Shown here: positions 15,999-24,164 of the stretch, piece after piece
How positions within the stretch are numbered: the first letter of the stretch is position 1
Layout: every line of letters starts with the position of its first letter
Source: Pelagimonas sp.
GTDB lineage: Bacteria; Pseudomonadota; Alphaproteobacteria; Rhodobacterales; Rhodobacteraceae
Direction: 5' to 3'
Assembly: GCA_025210455.1 (NCBI GenBank)
Contig: JAOARQ010000011.1
Span: 1-63,228, forward strand
Length of the DNA stretch: 63,228 bases
Program-made: the position numbers and the translations under genes
Notes under the pieces: model-generated
Database searches by the model: none
Told to the model about the DNA's origin: nothing
Seen by the model: only the letters and a program-made list of their open reading frames with translations

Positions 15999-18362
15999 CT
16001 AGCCATTCATCGCCTGCCAGACACGGGCGGGGCTCAGCGGCATGTCGATATGTTCGACCTTGTGACCGCCTGAATTCAGCGCATCAATCACCGCATTCAC
16101 CACCGAAGGCGGCGATCCGATCGCACCGGCCTCACCGCAGCCTTTCACCCCCAGAGGGTTATGTGTGCAGGGCGTCTGGCAGGAATGATCCACCGCAAAG
16201 TTCGGCAGGTCATCTGCACGTGGCATAGCGTAATCCATGTAAGACGCGCTGAGCAGCTGGCCGTTCTCATCATAGGCCGCGCCTTCCAGCAGCGCCTGAC
16301 CAATGCCCTGTGCCAGACCACCATGTACCTGACCTTCTACGATCATCGGGTTGACCACATTGCCAAAGTCATCGGCAGCGGCAAAGCTTTCTATGGTGAC
16401 TTTGCCAGTCTCAGGATCCACTTCCACCTCGCAGGCATAGGCCCCCGCAGGATAGGTGAAGTTCGACGGATCATAAAAGGCGGTTTCCTCCAGCCCCGGT
16501 TCGATGTCTTCCAGCGGATAGTTATGAGGCACATAGGCCGCCAGACAGACATCCCCCCAGGCAACGGATTTATCCGTGCCCGCCACGCTGAATGCCCCGT
16601 CTTTCAGCTCAATATCGCTGTCGGCGGCTTCCATCAGGTGGGCTGCGATCTTTTTGGCCTTGTTGATGATCTTTTCCGTGGCCCGCACCATGGCTGATCC
16701 CCCCACTGCCAGCGAACGAGACCCGTAAGTCCCCATGCCCATTGGCGTATTGGCGGTATCCCCATGCACGATTTCCACCATGCTTTCGTCAATCCCAATC
16801 ATTTCGGCGATGACCTGCGGGAAGGATGTCTCATGGCCCTGCCCATGGCTGTGCGATCCGGTCATCACCACCAGACCACCGGTGGCATTCACCCGCACCG
16901 TGGCGCTTTCATACAGGCCCGCACGCGCGCCCAGCTGCCCCACAAGGTTCGATGGCGCGATGCCGCAGGCCTCAATATAGCAGTTCACGCCCAGACCACG
17001 CAGCTTGCCGTTTTTTTCGCTTTCCGCGCGGCGGGCCGCAAACCCGGGCCGGTCGATCATCTCTTCCAGCTTGTCCATGGTGGCATTGTAATCACCGGTG
17101 TCATATTCCACCGCCACAGGCGTGGCATAGGGGAACTGGGTGACAAAGTTCTGACGGCGCAGCGCCACCGGATCAACCCCCAGCTCGCGGGCAGCTTTAT
17201 CAACCAGACGTTCCAGCTGATAGGTGGCCTCGGGGCGTCCTGCGCCGCGATAGGCATCCACCGGCACCGTATTGGTAAAGACCGCCTTGACGTTCACATA
17301 GATCAGCGGCGTCTTGTAGTTGCCCGCCATCAATGTGCCATGCAGCCAGGTGGGCACTGAAGGCGCAAAGGTCGACAGATAGGCGCCCATATTGGCATAG
17401 GTATCCGTACGCAGCGCGGTAAAGTTGTTATCCGCATCCAGAGCCAGCTCGATCTTGGTTACGTGATCGCGGCCATGACAGTCCGACATAAAGGCCTCAG
17501 AGCGGGTCGAGGTCCATTTGACCGGGCGGTTTATCGCCTTGGCGGCGAAGGTGCAAAACGCCTCTTCTGCGTAGTGGAAAATCTTGGTGCCAAAGCCACC
17601 GCCCACATCTGGCGCAACCACACGCAGCTTGTGTTCCGGAATGCCCAGCACAAAGGCCCCCATCAACAGGCGGATCACATGCGGGTTCTGGCTGGTGGTG
17701 TAAAGCGTGCTGTCATCCGAAGCGCGGTTATAGTCGCCCACCGCCACGCGCGGTTCCATCGGGTTGGCCACCAGACGCTGGTTTACCAGCTCAAGAGTGG
17801 TCACATGCGCCGCTTTTTCAAAGGCCTCATCTACCGCCGGCTTGTTTTCTTCGACAAAGCCCCAGTCATAACACAGGTTGCCGCCCAGATCGTCATGCAC
17901 CAGCGCCGATCCTGCTTTGACTGCCTCTTTCATATCGACAACGGCAGGCAGCTCTTCGATATCCAGTTCGATGGCTTCGGCGGCATTGCGCGCCTCTTCC
18001 AGACTGTCGGCCACAACAGCGGCAATCGGATCGCCCACATGGCGCACCTTGCCCTGTGCCAGAACCGGGTGGGCTGGTTCCTTCATGGGCTGGCCGTGTT
18101 TATCGGTCACCTGCCAGCCACAGGGCAGACCACCCACGCCTTCGAAATCAGCGCCAGTAAAGATGCGCACCACGCCGGGCATATCAGCCGCAGTGCTTGT
18201 GTCGATGCCATTGATCCGCCCATGCGCCATATCTGAGCGCAGGAAGTGAACATAGGCCTGTCCACGCAGATTGATGTCGTCAGTGTAATTGCCGGTTCCA
18301 GTCAGGAACCTGTGATCTTCGCGCCGCTTGGGGCTGGCGCCAATGCCGTGATCCTTGGGCAT
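15999..18362 (-). CDS. Form II CoxL-like molybdopterin-binding large subunit
   Basis: This 787-residue molybdenum hydroxylase subunit binds the molybdopterin-cytosine cofactor. The active-site loop reads AYRGAGR (about residue 370), the signature of form II CoxL-like proteins; form I CO dehydrogenases carry AYxCSFR. Other family blocks are VAPDVGGGFGTK and GSHSHGQGHETSFPQ. The substrate is probably an aldehyde or heterocycle rather than CO, though it is unproven. The ATG at 18362 follows GGAGG; an ATG at 18395 lacks one. The operon order is G-S-L-M. Confidence 0.93.
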   Translation of the reverse strand: MPKDHGIGASPKRREDHRFLTGTGNYTDDINLRGQAYVHFLRSDMAHGRINGIDTSTAADMPGVVRIFTGADFEGVGGLPCGWQVTDKHGQPMKEPAHPVLAQGKVRHVGDPIAAVVADSLEEARNAAEAIELDIEELPAVVDMKEAVKAGSALVHDDLGGNLCYDWGFVEENKPAVDEAFEKAAHVTTLELVNQRLVANPMEPRVAVGDYNRASDDSTLYTTSQNPHVIRLLMGAFVLGIPEHKLRVVAPDVGGGFGTKIFHYAEEAFCTFAAKAINRPVKWTSTRSEAFMSDCHGRDHVTKIELALDADNNFTALRTDTYANMGAYLSTFAPSVPTWLHGTLMAGNYKTPLIYVNVKAVFTNTVPVDAYRGAGRPEATYQLERLVDKAARELGVDPVALRRQNFVTQFPYATPVAVEYDTGDYNATMDKLEEMIDRPGFAARRAESEKNGKLRGLGVNCYIEACGIAPSNLVGQLGARAGLYESATVRVNATGGLVVMTGSHSHGQGHETSFPQVIAEMIGIDESMVEIVHGDTANTPMGMGTYGSRSLAVGGSAMVRATEKIINKAKKIAAHLMEAADSDIELKDGAFSVAGTDKSVAWGDVCLAAYVPHNYPLEDIEPGLEETAFYDPSNFTYPAGAYACEVEVDPETGKVTIESFAAADDFGNVVNPMIVEGQVHGGLAQGIGQALLEGAAYDENGQLLSASYMDYAMPRADDLPNFAVDHSCQTPCTHNPLGVKGCGEAGAIGSPPSVVNAVIDALNSGGHKVEHIDMPLSPARVWQAMNG

Positions 18363-18441
18363 GGTATTTCCTCCCTGATGCATAGGCTGATCCATGCGCG
18401 GGCCAGCTATGCGAGATAGATATCTGCAAGTCTTCCGGTCG

Positions 18442-18463
18442 CTGGCGGCTCCTCTTCCGCCAG
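18442..18463 (-). other. Intercistronic hairpin between coxS and coxL
   Basis: CTGGCGG (18442-18448) and CCGCCAG (18457-18463) form a 7-bp stem just after the coxS stop, with no U-tract. It is the same kind of element as in the coxL-coxM gap. Confidence 0.4.
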
Positions 18464-18470
18464 AGCCCGT

Positions 18471-18956
18471 TTATTCCGCTGCGATCTGCGTCACATCCTG
18501 ACCCGAGGCCGCCATGATCGCCTTGACGATATTATGGTAGCCGGTGCAGCGGCAGATATTGCCAGACAGATAGGCACGCACTTCGGCCTCTGTTGGTTTG
18601 GGGTTCTCTTTCAGCAGCGCCGCCGCCGACATCACCATGCCCGGCGTGCAAAACCCGCACTGCAACCCGTGATGTTCCTGAAACGCCGCCTGAATGACAT
18701 TCAGCGAGCCATCCGCATTCGCCTGCCCTTCGATGGTTGAGACCTCAGCCCCATCCGCTTCGGCGGCAAACATGGTGCAGCTTTTTACCGCTTCGCCATT
18801 CACATGAACCACACAGGCCCCGCACTGGCTGGTGTCACAGCCCACATGGGTGCCGGTCAATTCAAGATCTTCGCGCAGAAATTGCGACATCAGTGTGTTG
18901 CCACTGACCGATTTGGTGACGGATTTGCCGTTCACCTGCATCGTTACTTCAACCAT
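18471..18956 (-). CDS. Cox-type [2Fe-2S] small subunit
   Basis: This 161-residue CoxS-like subunit carries two [2Fe-2S] clusters. The plant-type cluster ligands are in CDTSQCGAC (about residues 40-48) plus Cys60, and the helical-domain cluster ligands are CGFC and CRC (in [10 protein letters not shown]). The length is normal. It passes electrons from molybdopterin to FAD. A GGAGG site lies directly upstream of the ATG. Confidence 0.94.
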   Translation of the reverse strand: MVEVTMQVNGKSVTKSVSGNTLMSQFLREDLELTGTHVGCDTSQCGACVVHVNGEAVKSCTMFAAEADGAEVSTIEGQANADGSLNVIQAAFQEHHGLQCGFCTPGMVMSAAALLKENPKPTEAEVRAYLSGNICRCTGYHNIVKAIMAASGQDVTQIAAE

Positions 18957-18998
18957 AGTTCCCTCCCTGGAAATACGATGTATGGAACTGCCCGGCGC

Positions 18999-19526
18999 TT
19001 AGCCGGACACGATTTTTCTGAACCACCCTTTCTTTGGGGTCTCTGACTCTGACGTCTCTTCGGTGGTGTCTTCTTCCGCTGCGGGTTCCTCGACCGCAGA
19101 CTGGAAGTTGTCAAAGAACTGATCCGCCATCTTTTTGGCGAACCCGTCGATGATGCGGCTGCCCAATTGCGCAAGCTTGCCGCCCACCTTCGCTTCGACG
19201 TCATAGTCCAGCAAAGTGCCACCATCGTCAGATGCGCTCAGACGCACAGTGGCCCCCCCCTTGGCAAAGCCCGCAGCCCCGCCTTTGCCCTCGCCGGTCA
19301 GAGTGACCGTATTTGGGGCATCAATATCGGACAGGGTGACCTTGCCTTTAAAGGTGGCTTTTACCGGTCCGACCTTTTGCACAACAGTGGCTTCAAAGCC
19401 CTCTTGCGCTGTGCCAGTCAGCTCGGTACAGCCCGGGACACAGGCGCGCAGCACATCCGGTGACAAGATGGCAGCCCAGACCGTGTCCTGATCCGCGGCA
19501 ATCGCGCGGGAATCACTCATTTTCAT
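18999..19526 (-). CDS. CoxG-like SRPBCC protein
   Basis: This 175-residue protein starts MKMSDSRAIAADQDTVWAAI, the CoxG/SRPBCC (Bet v1-like) N-terminus, with FKGKVTLSDID in the middle. In CO dehydrogenase clusters CoxG is linked to membrane attachment or maturation of the enzyme. The last ~30 residues are acidic and then basic (EEDTTEETSESETPKK), a probable flexible tail. It is the first gene of this operon and lies 42 bases before coxS. Confidence 0.85.
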   Translation of the reverse strand: MKMSDSRAIAADQDTVWAAILSPDVLRACVPGCTELTGTAQEGFEATVVQKVGPVKATFKGKVTLSDIDAPNTVTLTGEGKGGAAGFAKGGATVRLSASDDGGTLLDYDVEAKVGGKLAQLGSRIIDGFAKKMADQFFDNFQSAVEEPAAEEDTTEETSESETPKKGWFRKIVSG

Positions 19527-19622
19527 TTATATGTCGTCCTCCCTGATCTCAGCCTAGGCGGGAAAGGGAGGCCAAGCAAATGCGACCAAGGGAGTAGAGC
19601 GGGTGTCGTGAAGCCTGCGCAC

Positions 19623-21170
19623 CTAGCGCGCTTTGAACAGCCCGCCCAGGATCCCACGCACGATGCGTCGGCCCGTGGTGCCGGTGAGTTCCTTCATCAC
19701 CATCTTGCCCATGGCTTCGCCAAAGCTGTCGTCTTTGCGAATGCGCATCGAACGTGACCGTGAACGGCTGACCCGGCTGCCGGAATAGCGCCGCGCCGCG
19801 CGGAATTCGCGTTCGCGCAGCTCCAGCTCTTCTTCTTCCCGCTCGGTCTCTTCGGCCGCTTTCGCCGCCTCCTCGGCCTTGGCCTTCAGCATCTCATAGG
19901 CAGATGTGCGATCAAGACGCAGATCATATTTACCCGCAATCGACGACCCGCCCATGACACCTCCGCGTTCCGCATCAGAGATCGGCCCCAACTGAGACGA
20001 CGGTGGCCGGATCAATGTGCGCTGTGCCATGCCGGGAATGCCCTTCTTTTCCAACGTCGAGGTCACGGCCTCGCCCACACCGACCTCGCGGATGGCGGCT
20101 TCAATGTCAAAGTCAGGGTTTTCGCGATAGGTTTCCGCGGCCAGTTTCAACGCCTTGCGATCCCGCGCGGTAAAGGCCCGCAGCGCGTGCTGCACCCGGT
20201 TGCCCAATTGGCCCAGAATATCTTCGGGCACGTCATCGGGGTTCTGCGTGATGAAATACACCCCCACCCCCTTCGAGCGGATCAGACGCGCCACCTGTTC
20301 CACCTTATCCACCAGCGCCTTAGGCGCACCATCAAACAGCAGATGCGCTTCGTCAAAGAAGAAAACCAGCTTGGGTTTCTCCGGATCGCCCACTTCGGGC
20401 AGGGTCTCAAACAGTTCCGACAAGAGCCAAAGCAGGAAGGTCGAATAAAGCCGCGGGCTGGCCATCAAGGTATCCGCCGCAAGGATATTCACCCGCCCGC
20501 GCCCGTCAGGTTCAACCTGCATCAGGTCACGCAGGTCCAGCGCCGGTTCCCCAAACAGATTGGTCCCGCCCTGATTTTCCAGCACCAGCAGACGCCGCTG
20601 GATGGCACCAATTGAATTCGACGAAATCGTGCCATAGCGCAGGGTCAGCGCCTGACGGTTTTCCCCAACCCAGACCAGCATGGCGCGCAGATCTTTCAGA
20701 TCCAAAAGCGGCATGCCCTCTTCGTCAGCGATGCGAAAGGCAATGTTCAAAATGCCCTCTTGCGGTTCCGACAGCTCAAGCAGGCGCGACAGCAACAGCG
20801 GCCCCATCTCGGCCACCGTGGTGCGCACCGGGTGGCCCTTTTTGCCAAACATATCCCAGAACACCACCGGAAACGCCTGATAAACAAAACCATCAAAGCC
20901 GATCCTGGCGTTGCGATCCTGAAAGGCGCTGTGCAGCTTGTGGCTTTCACTGCCGGCCTTGGCCATGCCCGAGAGATCCCCTTTGACATCCGCCATAAAA
21001 ACCGGCACGCCCGCCTTGGAAAACCCTTCCGCCAGGATCTGCAAAGTGACGGTTTTCCCCGTCCCAGTGGCCCCCGCAACCAGCCCGTGTCGGTTGGCAT
21101 ATTTCAGCTTCAAATACTGTTTTTCGCTGTAATCTGCGCCCGCGCCACCCAAAAAGACTTCATTTGACAT
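19623..21170 (-). CDS. HerA/YjgR-like ATPase (DUF853)
   Basis: This 515-residue protein has Walker A VAGATGTGKTVT near residues 33-44 and Walker B LVFFFDEAH at about 266-274, and is typical of DUF853 proteins related to the HerA/FtsK translocase family. A charged coiled segment (AEEAAKAAEETEREEEELE) and an arginine-rich RYSGSRVSRSRSRS stretch precede the C-terminus. Its cellular task is unknown. The start is chosen at MSNEVFLGGAGADYSEKQYL, which begins right at the family's first domain. Confidence 0.9.
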   Translation of the reverse strand: MSNEVFLGGAGADYSEKQYLKLKYANRHGLVAGATGTGKTVTLQILAEGFSKAGVPVFMADVKGDLSGMAKAGSESHKLHSAFQDRNARIGFDGFVYQAFPVVFWDMFGKKGHPVRTTVAEMGPLLLSRLLELSEPQEGILNIAFRIADEEGMPLLDLKDLRAMLVWVGENRQALTLRYGTISSNSIGAIQRRLLVLENQGGTNLFGEPALDLRDLMQVEPDGRGRVNILAADTLMASPRLYSTFLLWLLSELFETLPEVGDPEKPKLVFFFDEAHLLFDGAPKALVDKVEQVARLIRSKGVGVYFITQNPDDVPEDILGQLGNRVQHALRAFTARDRKALKLAAETYRENPDFDIEAAIREVGVGEAVTSTLEKKGIPGMAQRTLIRPPSSQLGPISDAERGGVMGGSSIAGKYDLRLDRTSAYEMLKAKAEEAAKAAEETEREEEELELREREFRAARRYSGSRVSRSRSRSMRIRKDDSFGEAMGKMVMKELTGTTGRRIVRGILGGLFKAR

Positions 21171-21240
21171 AAATCGCCCTCACCTACCGTGCGCTCCCAA
21201 ACATACATCCTTAACTAATTGGTGCCAGTTTGTTTTTGCT

Positions 21241-21320
21241 CCGAGACGTCATGTCCTCTCCTGTCTCGGGGCTGACTTCCTCCCTGTCAGACTGGCCGCG
21301 CCCTCGGGCGCGGCATTTTT
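21241..21320 (+). ncRNA. Candidate sRNA with two CCUC-loop hairpins and a terminator
   Basis: Hairpin 1 is CCGAGAC / GTCTCGG (21241-21247 / 21263-21269) with loop bases CCTCTCCT. Hairpin 2 is CTGAC / GTCAG (21272-21276 / 21286-21290) with loop TTCCTCCCT. A strong terminator follows, GCCGCGCCC / GGGCGCGGC (21295-21314) with ATTTTTATT. Pyrimidine CCUCC loops facing outward followed by a terminator is the layout of the alphaproteobacterial CCUCCUCCC (CcsR or cuckoo-type) sRNAs, usually near DUF1127 genes; none is here. Family assignment is by shape only. Confidence 0.6.
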
Positions 21321-21356
21321 ATTGTCAAGCTCGTGGAAATTCACAAAAAAACCCTG

Positions 21357-21385
21357 TTGACCCCGGATAAAATCCAACGTAGCGT
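21357..21385 (+). promoter_or_regulatory. Sigma-70-type promoter of the second sRNA candidate
   Basis: TTGACC at 21357-21362, 17-base spacer, TAGCGT at 21380-21385. Transcription would begin at about 21392. Confidence 0.5.
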
Positions 21386-21391
21386 CTGGGC

Positions 21392-21460
21392 CAATAACAA
21401 AGTCGGCCAGTCCGACGGGGAGTGAAATGGAAAGAGGCCTTCTGGCCTCTTTCCTTTATT
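21392..21460 (+). ncRNA. Candidate ~65-nt sRNA ending in a perfect 11-bp terminator
   Basis: GTCGG / CCGAC (21402-21416) forms a small hairpin. After a purine-rich GGGGAGTGAAAT stretch there is a perfect 11-bp stem GGAAAGAGGCC / GGCCTCTTTCC (21429-21454) with loop TTCT and TTTATT. A -35/-10 pair is placed correctly upstream. Alternatively it could be a leader peptide unit, since an ATG after GGGGAG opens a 17-codon frame across the terminator. No known family recognised. Confidence 0.5.
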
Positions 21461-21631
21461 TCAGCCCGCCGGTTCTATGAAATACCCTTGTTCATTGCTC
21501 ACACCGGCGCAGCGCGGCATCCCGCCCCCCAACCATTAGCGGGTTTTCGCAGGTCGGCACACTTTCGCCCTGACATGCCCCCGACCCCATGCTAAGCCAA
21601 CCTGAGACTTTACGGATTTCAGAGGACATCC

Positions 21632-22279
21632 ATGAAAAAACCACTCATTCTATTGTCGATGATGGCTGCTTTGGCATCCGGCCAGGCGTTTGCCCAGGAC
21701 AACACAGAAAACGCGGATCAGGCACCCGAGGCAGAGGCCACCCAAGACGCCCCCGCCACAGAAACCGATACGCAGGCAGTTGGTGGCGATCTGGATCTTG
21801 GCCAATCCGAGGAACCCGCCCAGCCCCGCGCCTATATCAGAGAAACCTTTGGTGACTGGGGCCTTCAGTGCATCGCTGTATCACCCGGAAGCGAAGAAGA
21901 AATGTGCCAGATGTATCAGCTTTTGGCGGATGACTCAGGGGCCAGCGTCGCCGAAGCCAATATCTTCAAACTGTCCAACGCCGGTCAGGCCGTGGCGGGT
22001 GGCAATATCGTTGTGCCGCTGGAAACCCTGCTGACCGAAGGCATGCGCATCCAGATCGATTCCAGCGCACCGCGCAAATATGAATTCTCATTTTGCAATC
22101 AGGTGGGCTGCTTTGCCCGTGTCGGCTTTACCCAGGCCGATGTAGATGCCTTCAAACGCGGTGCGGTCGCCAAGGTCAGCATCGTTCCCGCCCTGGCACC
22201 AGATCAGCGCGTGACTGTGAACATGTCGCTCAAAGGCTTTACCGCCGCATATGATCAGGCCACTGTGATTCAGCGCTAA
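21632..22279 (+). CDS. Invasion-associated locus B (IalB) family secreted protein
   Basis: This 215-residue protein has a cleavable signal peptide (KKPLILLSMMAALASGQAFA), an acidic Ala/Glu/Thr-rich linker to about residue 65, and an IalB domain with FGDWGLQCIA, EMCQMYQLL and FCNQVGCFARVGF, whose paired cysteines (about residues 79, 92, 153, 158) are typical of the family. IalB proteins are periplasmic or outer-membrane proteins of unclear role in free-living alphaproteobacteria. A GC-rich hairpin at 22300-22326 ends the gene. Confidence 0.9.
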   Translation: MKKPLILLSMMAALASGQAFAQDNTENADQAPEAEATQDAPATETDTQAVGGDLDLGQSEEPAQPRAYIRETFGDWGLQCIAVSPGSEEEMCQMYQLLADDSGASVAEANIFKLSNAGQAVAGGNIVVPLETLLTEGMRIQIDSSAPRKYEFSFCNQVGCFARVGFTQADVDAFKRGAVAKVSIVPALAPDQRVTVNMSLKGFTAAYDQATVIQR

Positions 22280-22299
22280 ATGGCTGACCAAAAACTGAA

Positions 22300-22326
22300 A
22301 AGGCGCGCCATACCTTAGCGCGCCTT
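22300..22326 (+). terminator. Likely terminator of the ialB gene
   Basis: AAGGCGCGC (22300-22308) pairs with GCGCGCCTT (22318-22326). The U-tract is poor (TTGATCATATT), so termination may be weak. Confidence 0.5.
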
Positions 22327-22402
22327 GATCATATTGGCATATTGATCGCATCAGCATGTCATGCCCGGTCTCTTCCTCATGTCAGGTAAGGTTTCCCGAA
22401 GA

Positions 22403-22525
22403 TCATATCTCTGCGGGAAGCTCTTCAGTGGGGACCTTGGTTGTTCCCACCAGTTTCTCACTTCTCCGAGCCGGTGTCTCGTGCCACTCCTGCGCCTCGC
22501 GGTCGGTAAAGAAGTCAGCGTCAGG
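22403..22525 (-). pseudogene. Possible 3' gene remnant next to the IS
   Basis: On the minus strand a 40-codon open stretch starting inside the IS boundary reads PDADFFTDREAQEWHETP and then continues to LPAEI and a TGA at 22403. The composition looks protein-like (charged, no biased repeats), and it runs up to the IS end, as expected for the tail of a gene cut by the insertion. No family is recognised and no matching N-terminal part is evident on the far side of the IS, so this may be chance. Confidence 0.2.
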
Positions 22526-22526
22526 G

Positions 22527-23651
22527 GGCTTTGTTGCGCAAATCCCGTGGGGGATTCATCTTGCGAATCCAGCATGATAGCTGAGTGGCATGAGCAGTTG
22601 GGCCCCTATGAAGTACAAGACCACGAACTGGTCGGCTTACAATGACTGTCTGAAGCGACGTGGATCGCTATCGATCTGGTTTGATCCCGAGATGGTTTGG
22701 ACTCCTCCGCCGAGTGGCAAACGGGGGAGACAGCTGCGTTTCAGCGATGCGGCGATCCAGGCTTGTTTGACTTTGAAGGTGCTGGTCGGAATGCCGCTTC
22801 GGCATAGTGAGCCAGTGAAGGCGCCACTGGTTCGAGCCCACTGGCCAACGGTTTTGTACAAAGCTTGTTGCGGTTAGTCGGCTTGGATTGGGATGTGCCC
22901 GATTTCAGCACCCTTTGTCGCCTCCAGAAAACTTTGAACGCGAGCCTACCCTATCGTGGCGGCACCGGCCCTGTGAACCTTCTGATAGATAGCACGGGCA
23001 TCAAGGCCGAAGGCGAAGGTGAGTGGAACGCCCGCAAGCATGGTGGATCCAAACGCCGGTCGCCAATGTCGCTCGGACCAATGGCGCGACTATGGCTTGC
23101 GGCGCAAGATACACATTGGGATCGACGAGAAGACACTGGAGGTTCAGGCCGTCGAGGTCACCACTCGCAACGTAGGTGATGCATCTATGTTGCCGGAACT
23201 GCTAAACCAAATCCCGCCCGAACAGGATATCGGATCAGTGACAGCCGACGGAGCCTATGACACACGCAAATGCCATGACGCGATTGCTGCCCGGAAGACC
23301 CACGCAGTCATTCCTCCGCGCAAAAACGCTAAACCTTGGAAACCTACCAGTGCTGGGGCCATTGCCCGCAACGAAGCAGTCAATGCATCACGATATCTCG
23401 GACGCGCGATCTGGCGACGGTGGAGCGGGTATCACCGACGAAGCCGTGTCGAAACCAAGATGCACTGTGTGAAACTGCTGGGCCAATCCTTGATGTCGAC
23501 AGACTTCGACCGCCAGGTCGCGGAAATCCAAATCCGTATTGCTGTCCTCAATCGGTACACAGCTCTTGGCATACCCGTTACTGAGGTCGTAGGCTAAATC
23601 CGTCCGGGGAAAGGGAGAGTACGCTCACCCATTGATTTGCGCGACAAAGCC
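22527..23651 (+). mobile_element. Decayed IS5-family insertion sequence
   Basis: The ends are an 18-bp inverted repeat, GGCTTTGTTGCGCAAATC at 22527-22544 and its complement with one mismatch at 23634-23651, typical of the alphaproteobacterial IS5 group. Length is 1125 bp. The flanks (GGG left, GAG right) show no obvious target duplication. The transposase inside is broken at least twice, so this copy cannot make a normal enzyme. Confidence 0.88.
22590..23597 (+). pseudogene. IS5-family transposase, broken by insertions
   Basis: Three pieces in different frames make up one DDE transposase: residues like KYKTTNWSAYNDCLKRRGSL (22590-22877), LLRLVGLDWDVPDFSTLCR with LLIDSTGIK (22865-23179), and RKIHIGIDEKTLEV, VTADGAYDTRK and SRVETKMHCVK (23019-23597). 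The catalytic Asp, Asp and Glu blocks are all still present. Compared with the family pattern, an extra segment around 22805-22860 and another around 23055-23098 shift the frame. It is therefore inactive. Confidence 0.85.
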
Positions 23652-23727
23652 GAGTTCGGCACTCAACTTGATCCATCTGTCGCGGGTAATCCTGATTGTG
23701 GAAAAAGATCATTGAAAGTTTAGAAAA

Positions 23728-24108
23728 ATGAAATTCGGAAAACTCGGCATCTTATTATCAGCGTCATTTTCTTGCGGGTATTTGGCCGCAAATTTTAATG
23801 ATGCAAGATCTTACTTTCAGTATTCCTGCAAAGGAACACAAATTTTAGTTAGCCCAGAAATGTACTCAGTGTTTGCGCAGAGTGCCGTCTACCAAAAGCA
23901 CTCCGACCTAGAAGTTCGCGCGACCAACGTAGAAATTGTTGAACCTAGTGATGCAGATATGTTTGCGCCTTCCGCGCGAGTGTCTGTCTCAGCCTCCAGA
24001 AAAACGACTTCCATATCCGCAGAGGGCATTCAAACCTCTGCGCGTGAAGTAATCGTGCAGCAGGTTATCCACGTAGATGGATGCGGTAAGACAACAGTAG
24101 AACAGTAA
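23728..24108 (+). CDS. AT-rich orphan with N-terminal membrane anchor or signal
   Basis: This 126-residue protein has a hydrophobic N-terminus (LGILLSASFSCGYLAANF) that could be a membrane anchor or a signal peptide, then a soluble domain with two Cys (about residues 34 and 119) that might pair in the periplasm. I do not recognise a family. Base composition is clearly more AT-rich than the neighbours and the gene sits just after a decayed IS, which suggests acquired DNA. The ATG at 23728 follows a weak GAAAG site. Confidence 0.55.
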   Translation: MKFGKLGILLSASFSCGYLAANFNDARSYFQYSCKGTQILVSPEMYSVFAQSAVYQKHSDLEVRATNVEIVEPSDADMFAPSARVSVSASRKTTSISAEGIQTSAREVIVQQVIHVDGCGKTTVEQ

Positions 24109-24164
24109 AGACATTTTTTTAGTCAAGGATATTCATTATGGCTAGGTGTTTAGTCCCAGTGTGT

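Larger units (their letters stand above)
21171..21631. other. 461-base divergent intergenic region with two sRNA-like elements
   Basis: No protein gene fits here. The region contains a triple-hairpin element (21241-21320) and a second promoter-hairpin-terminator unit (21357-21460), both on the plus strand, then about 170 bases leading to ialB in which I see no clear structure. Confidence 0.6.

Noticed and set aside
15999-18362. True (form I) CO dehydrogenase
   Set aside because: The active-site loop is AYRGAGR, not AYxCSFR.
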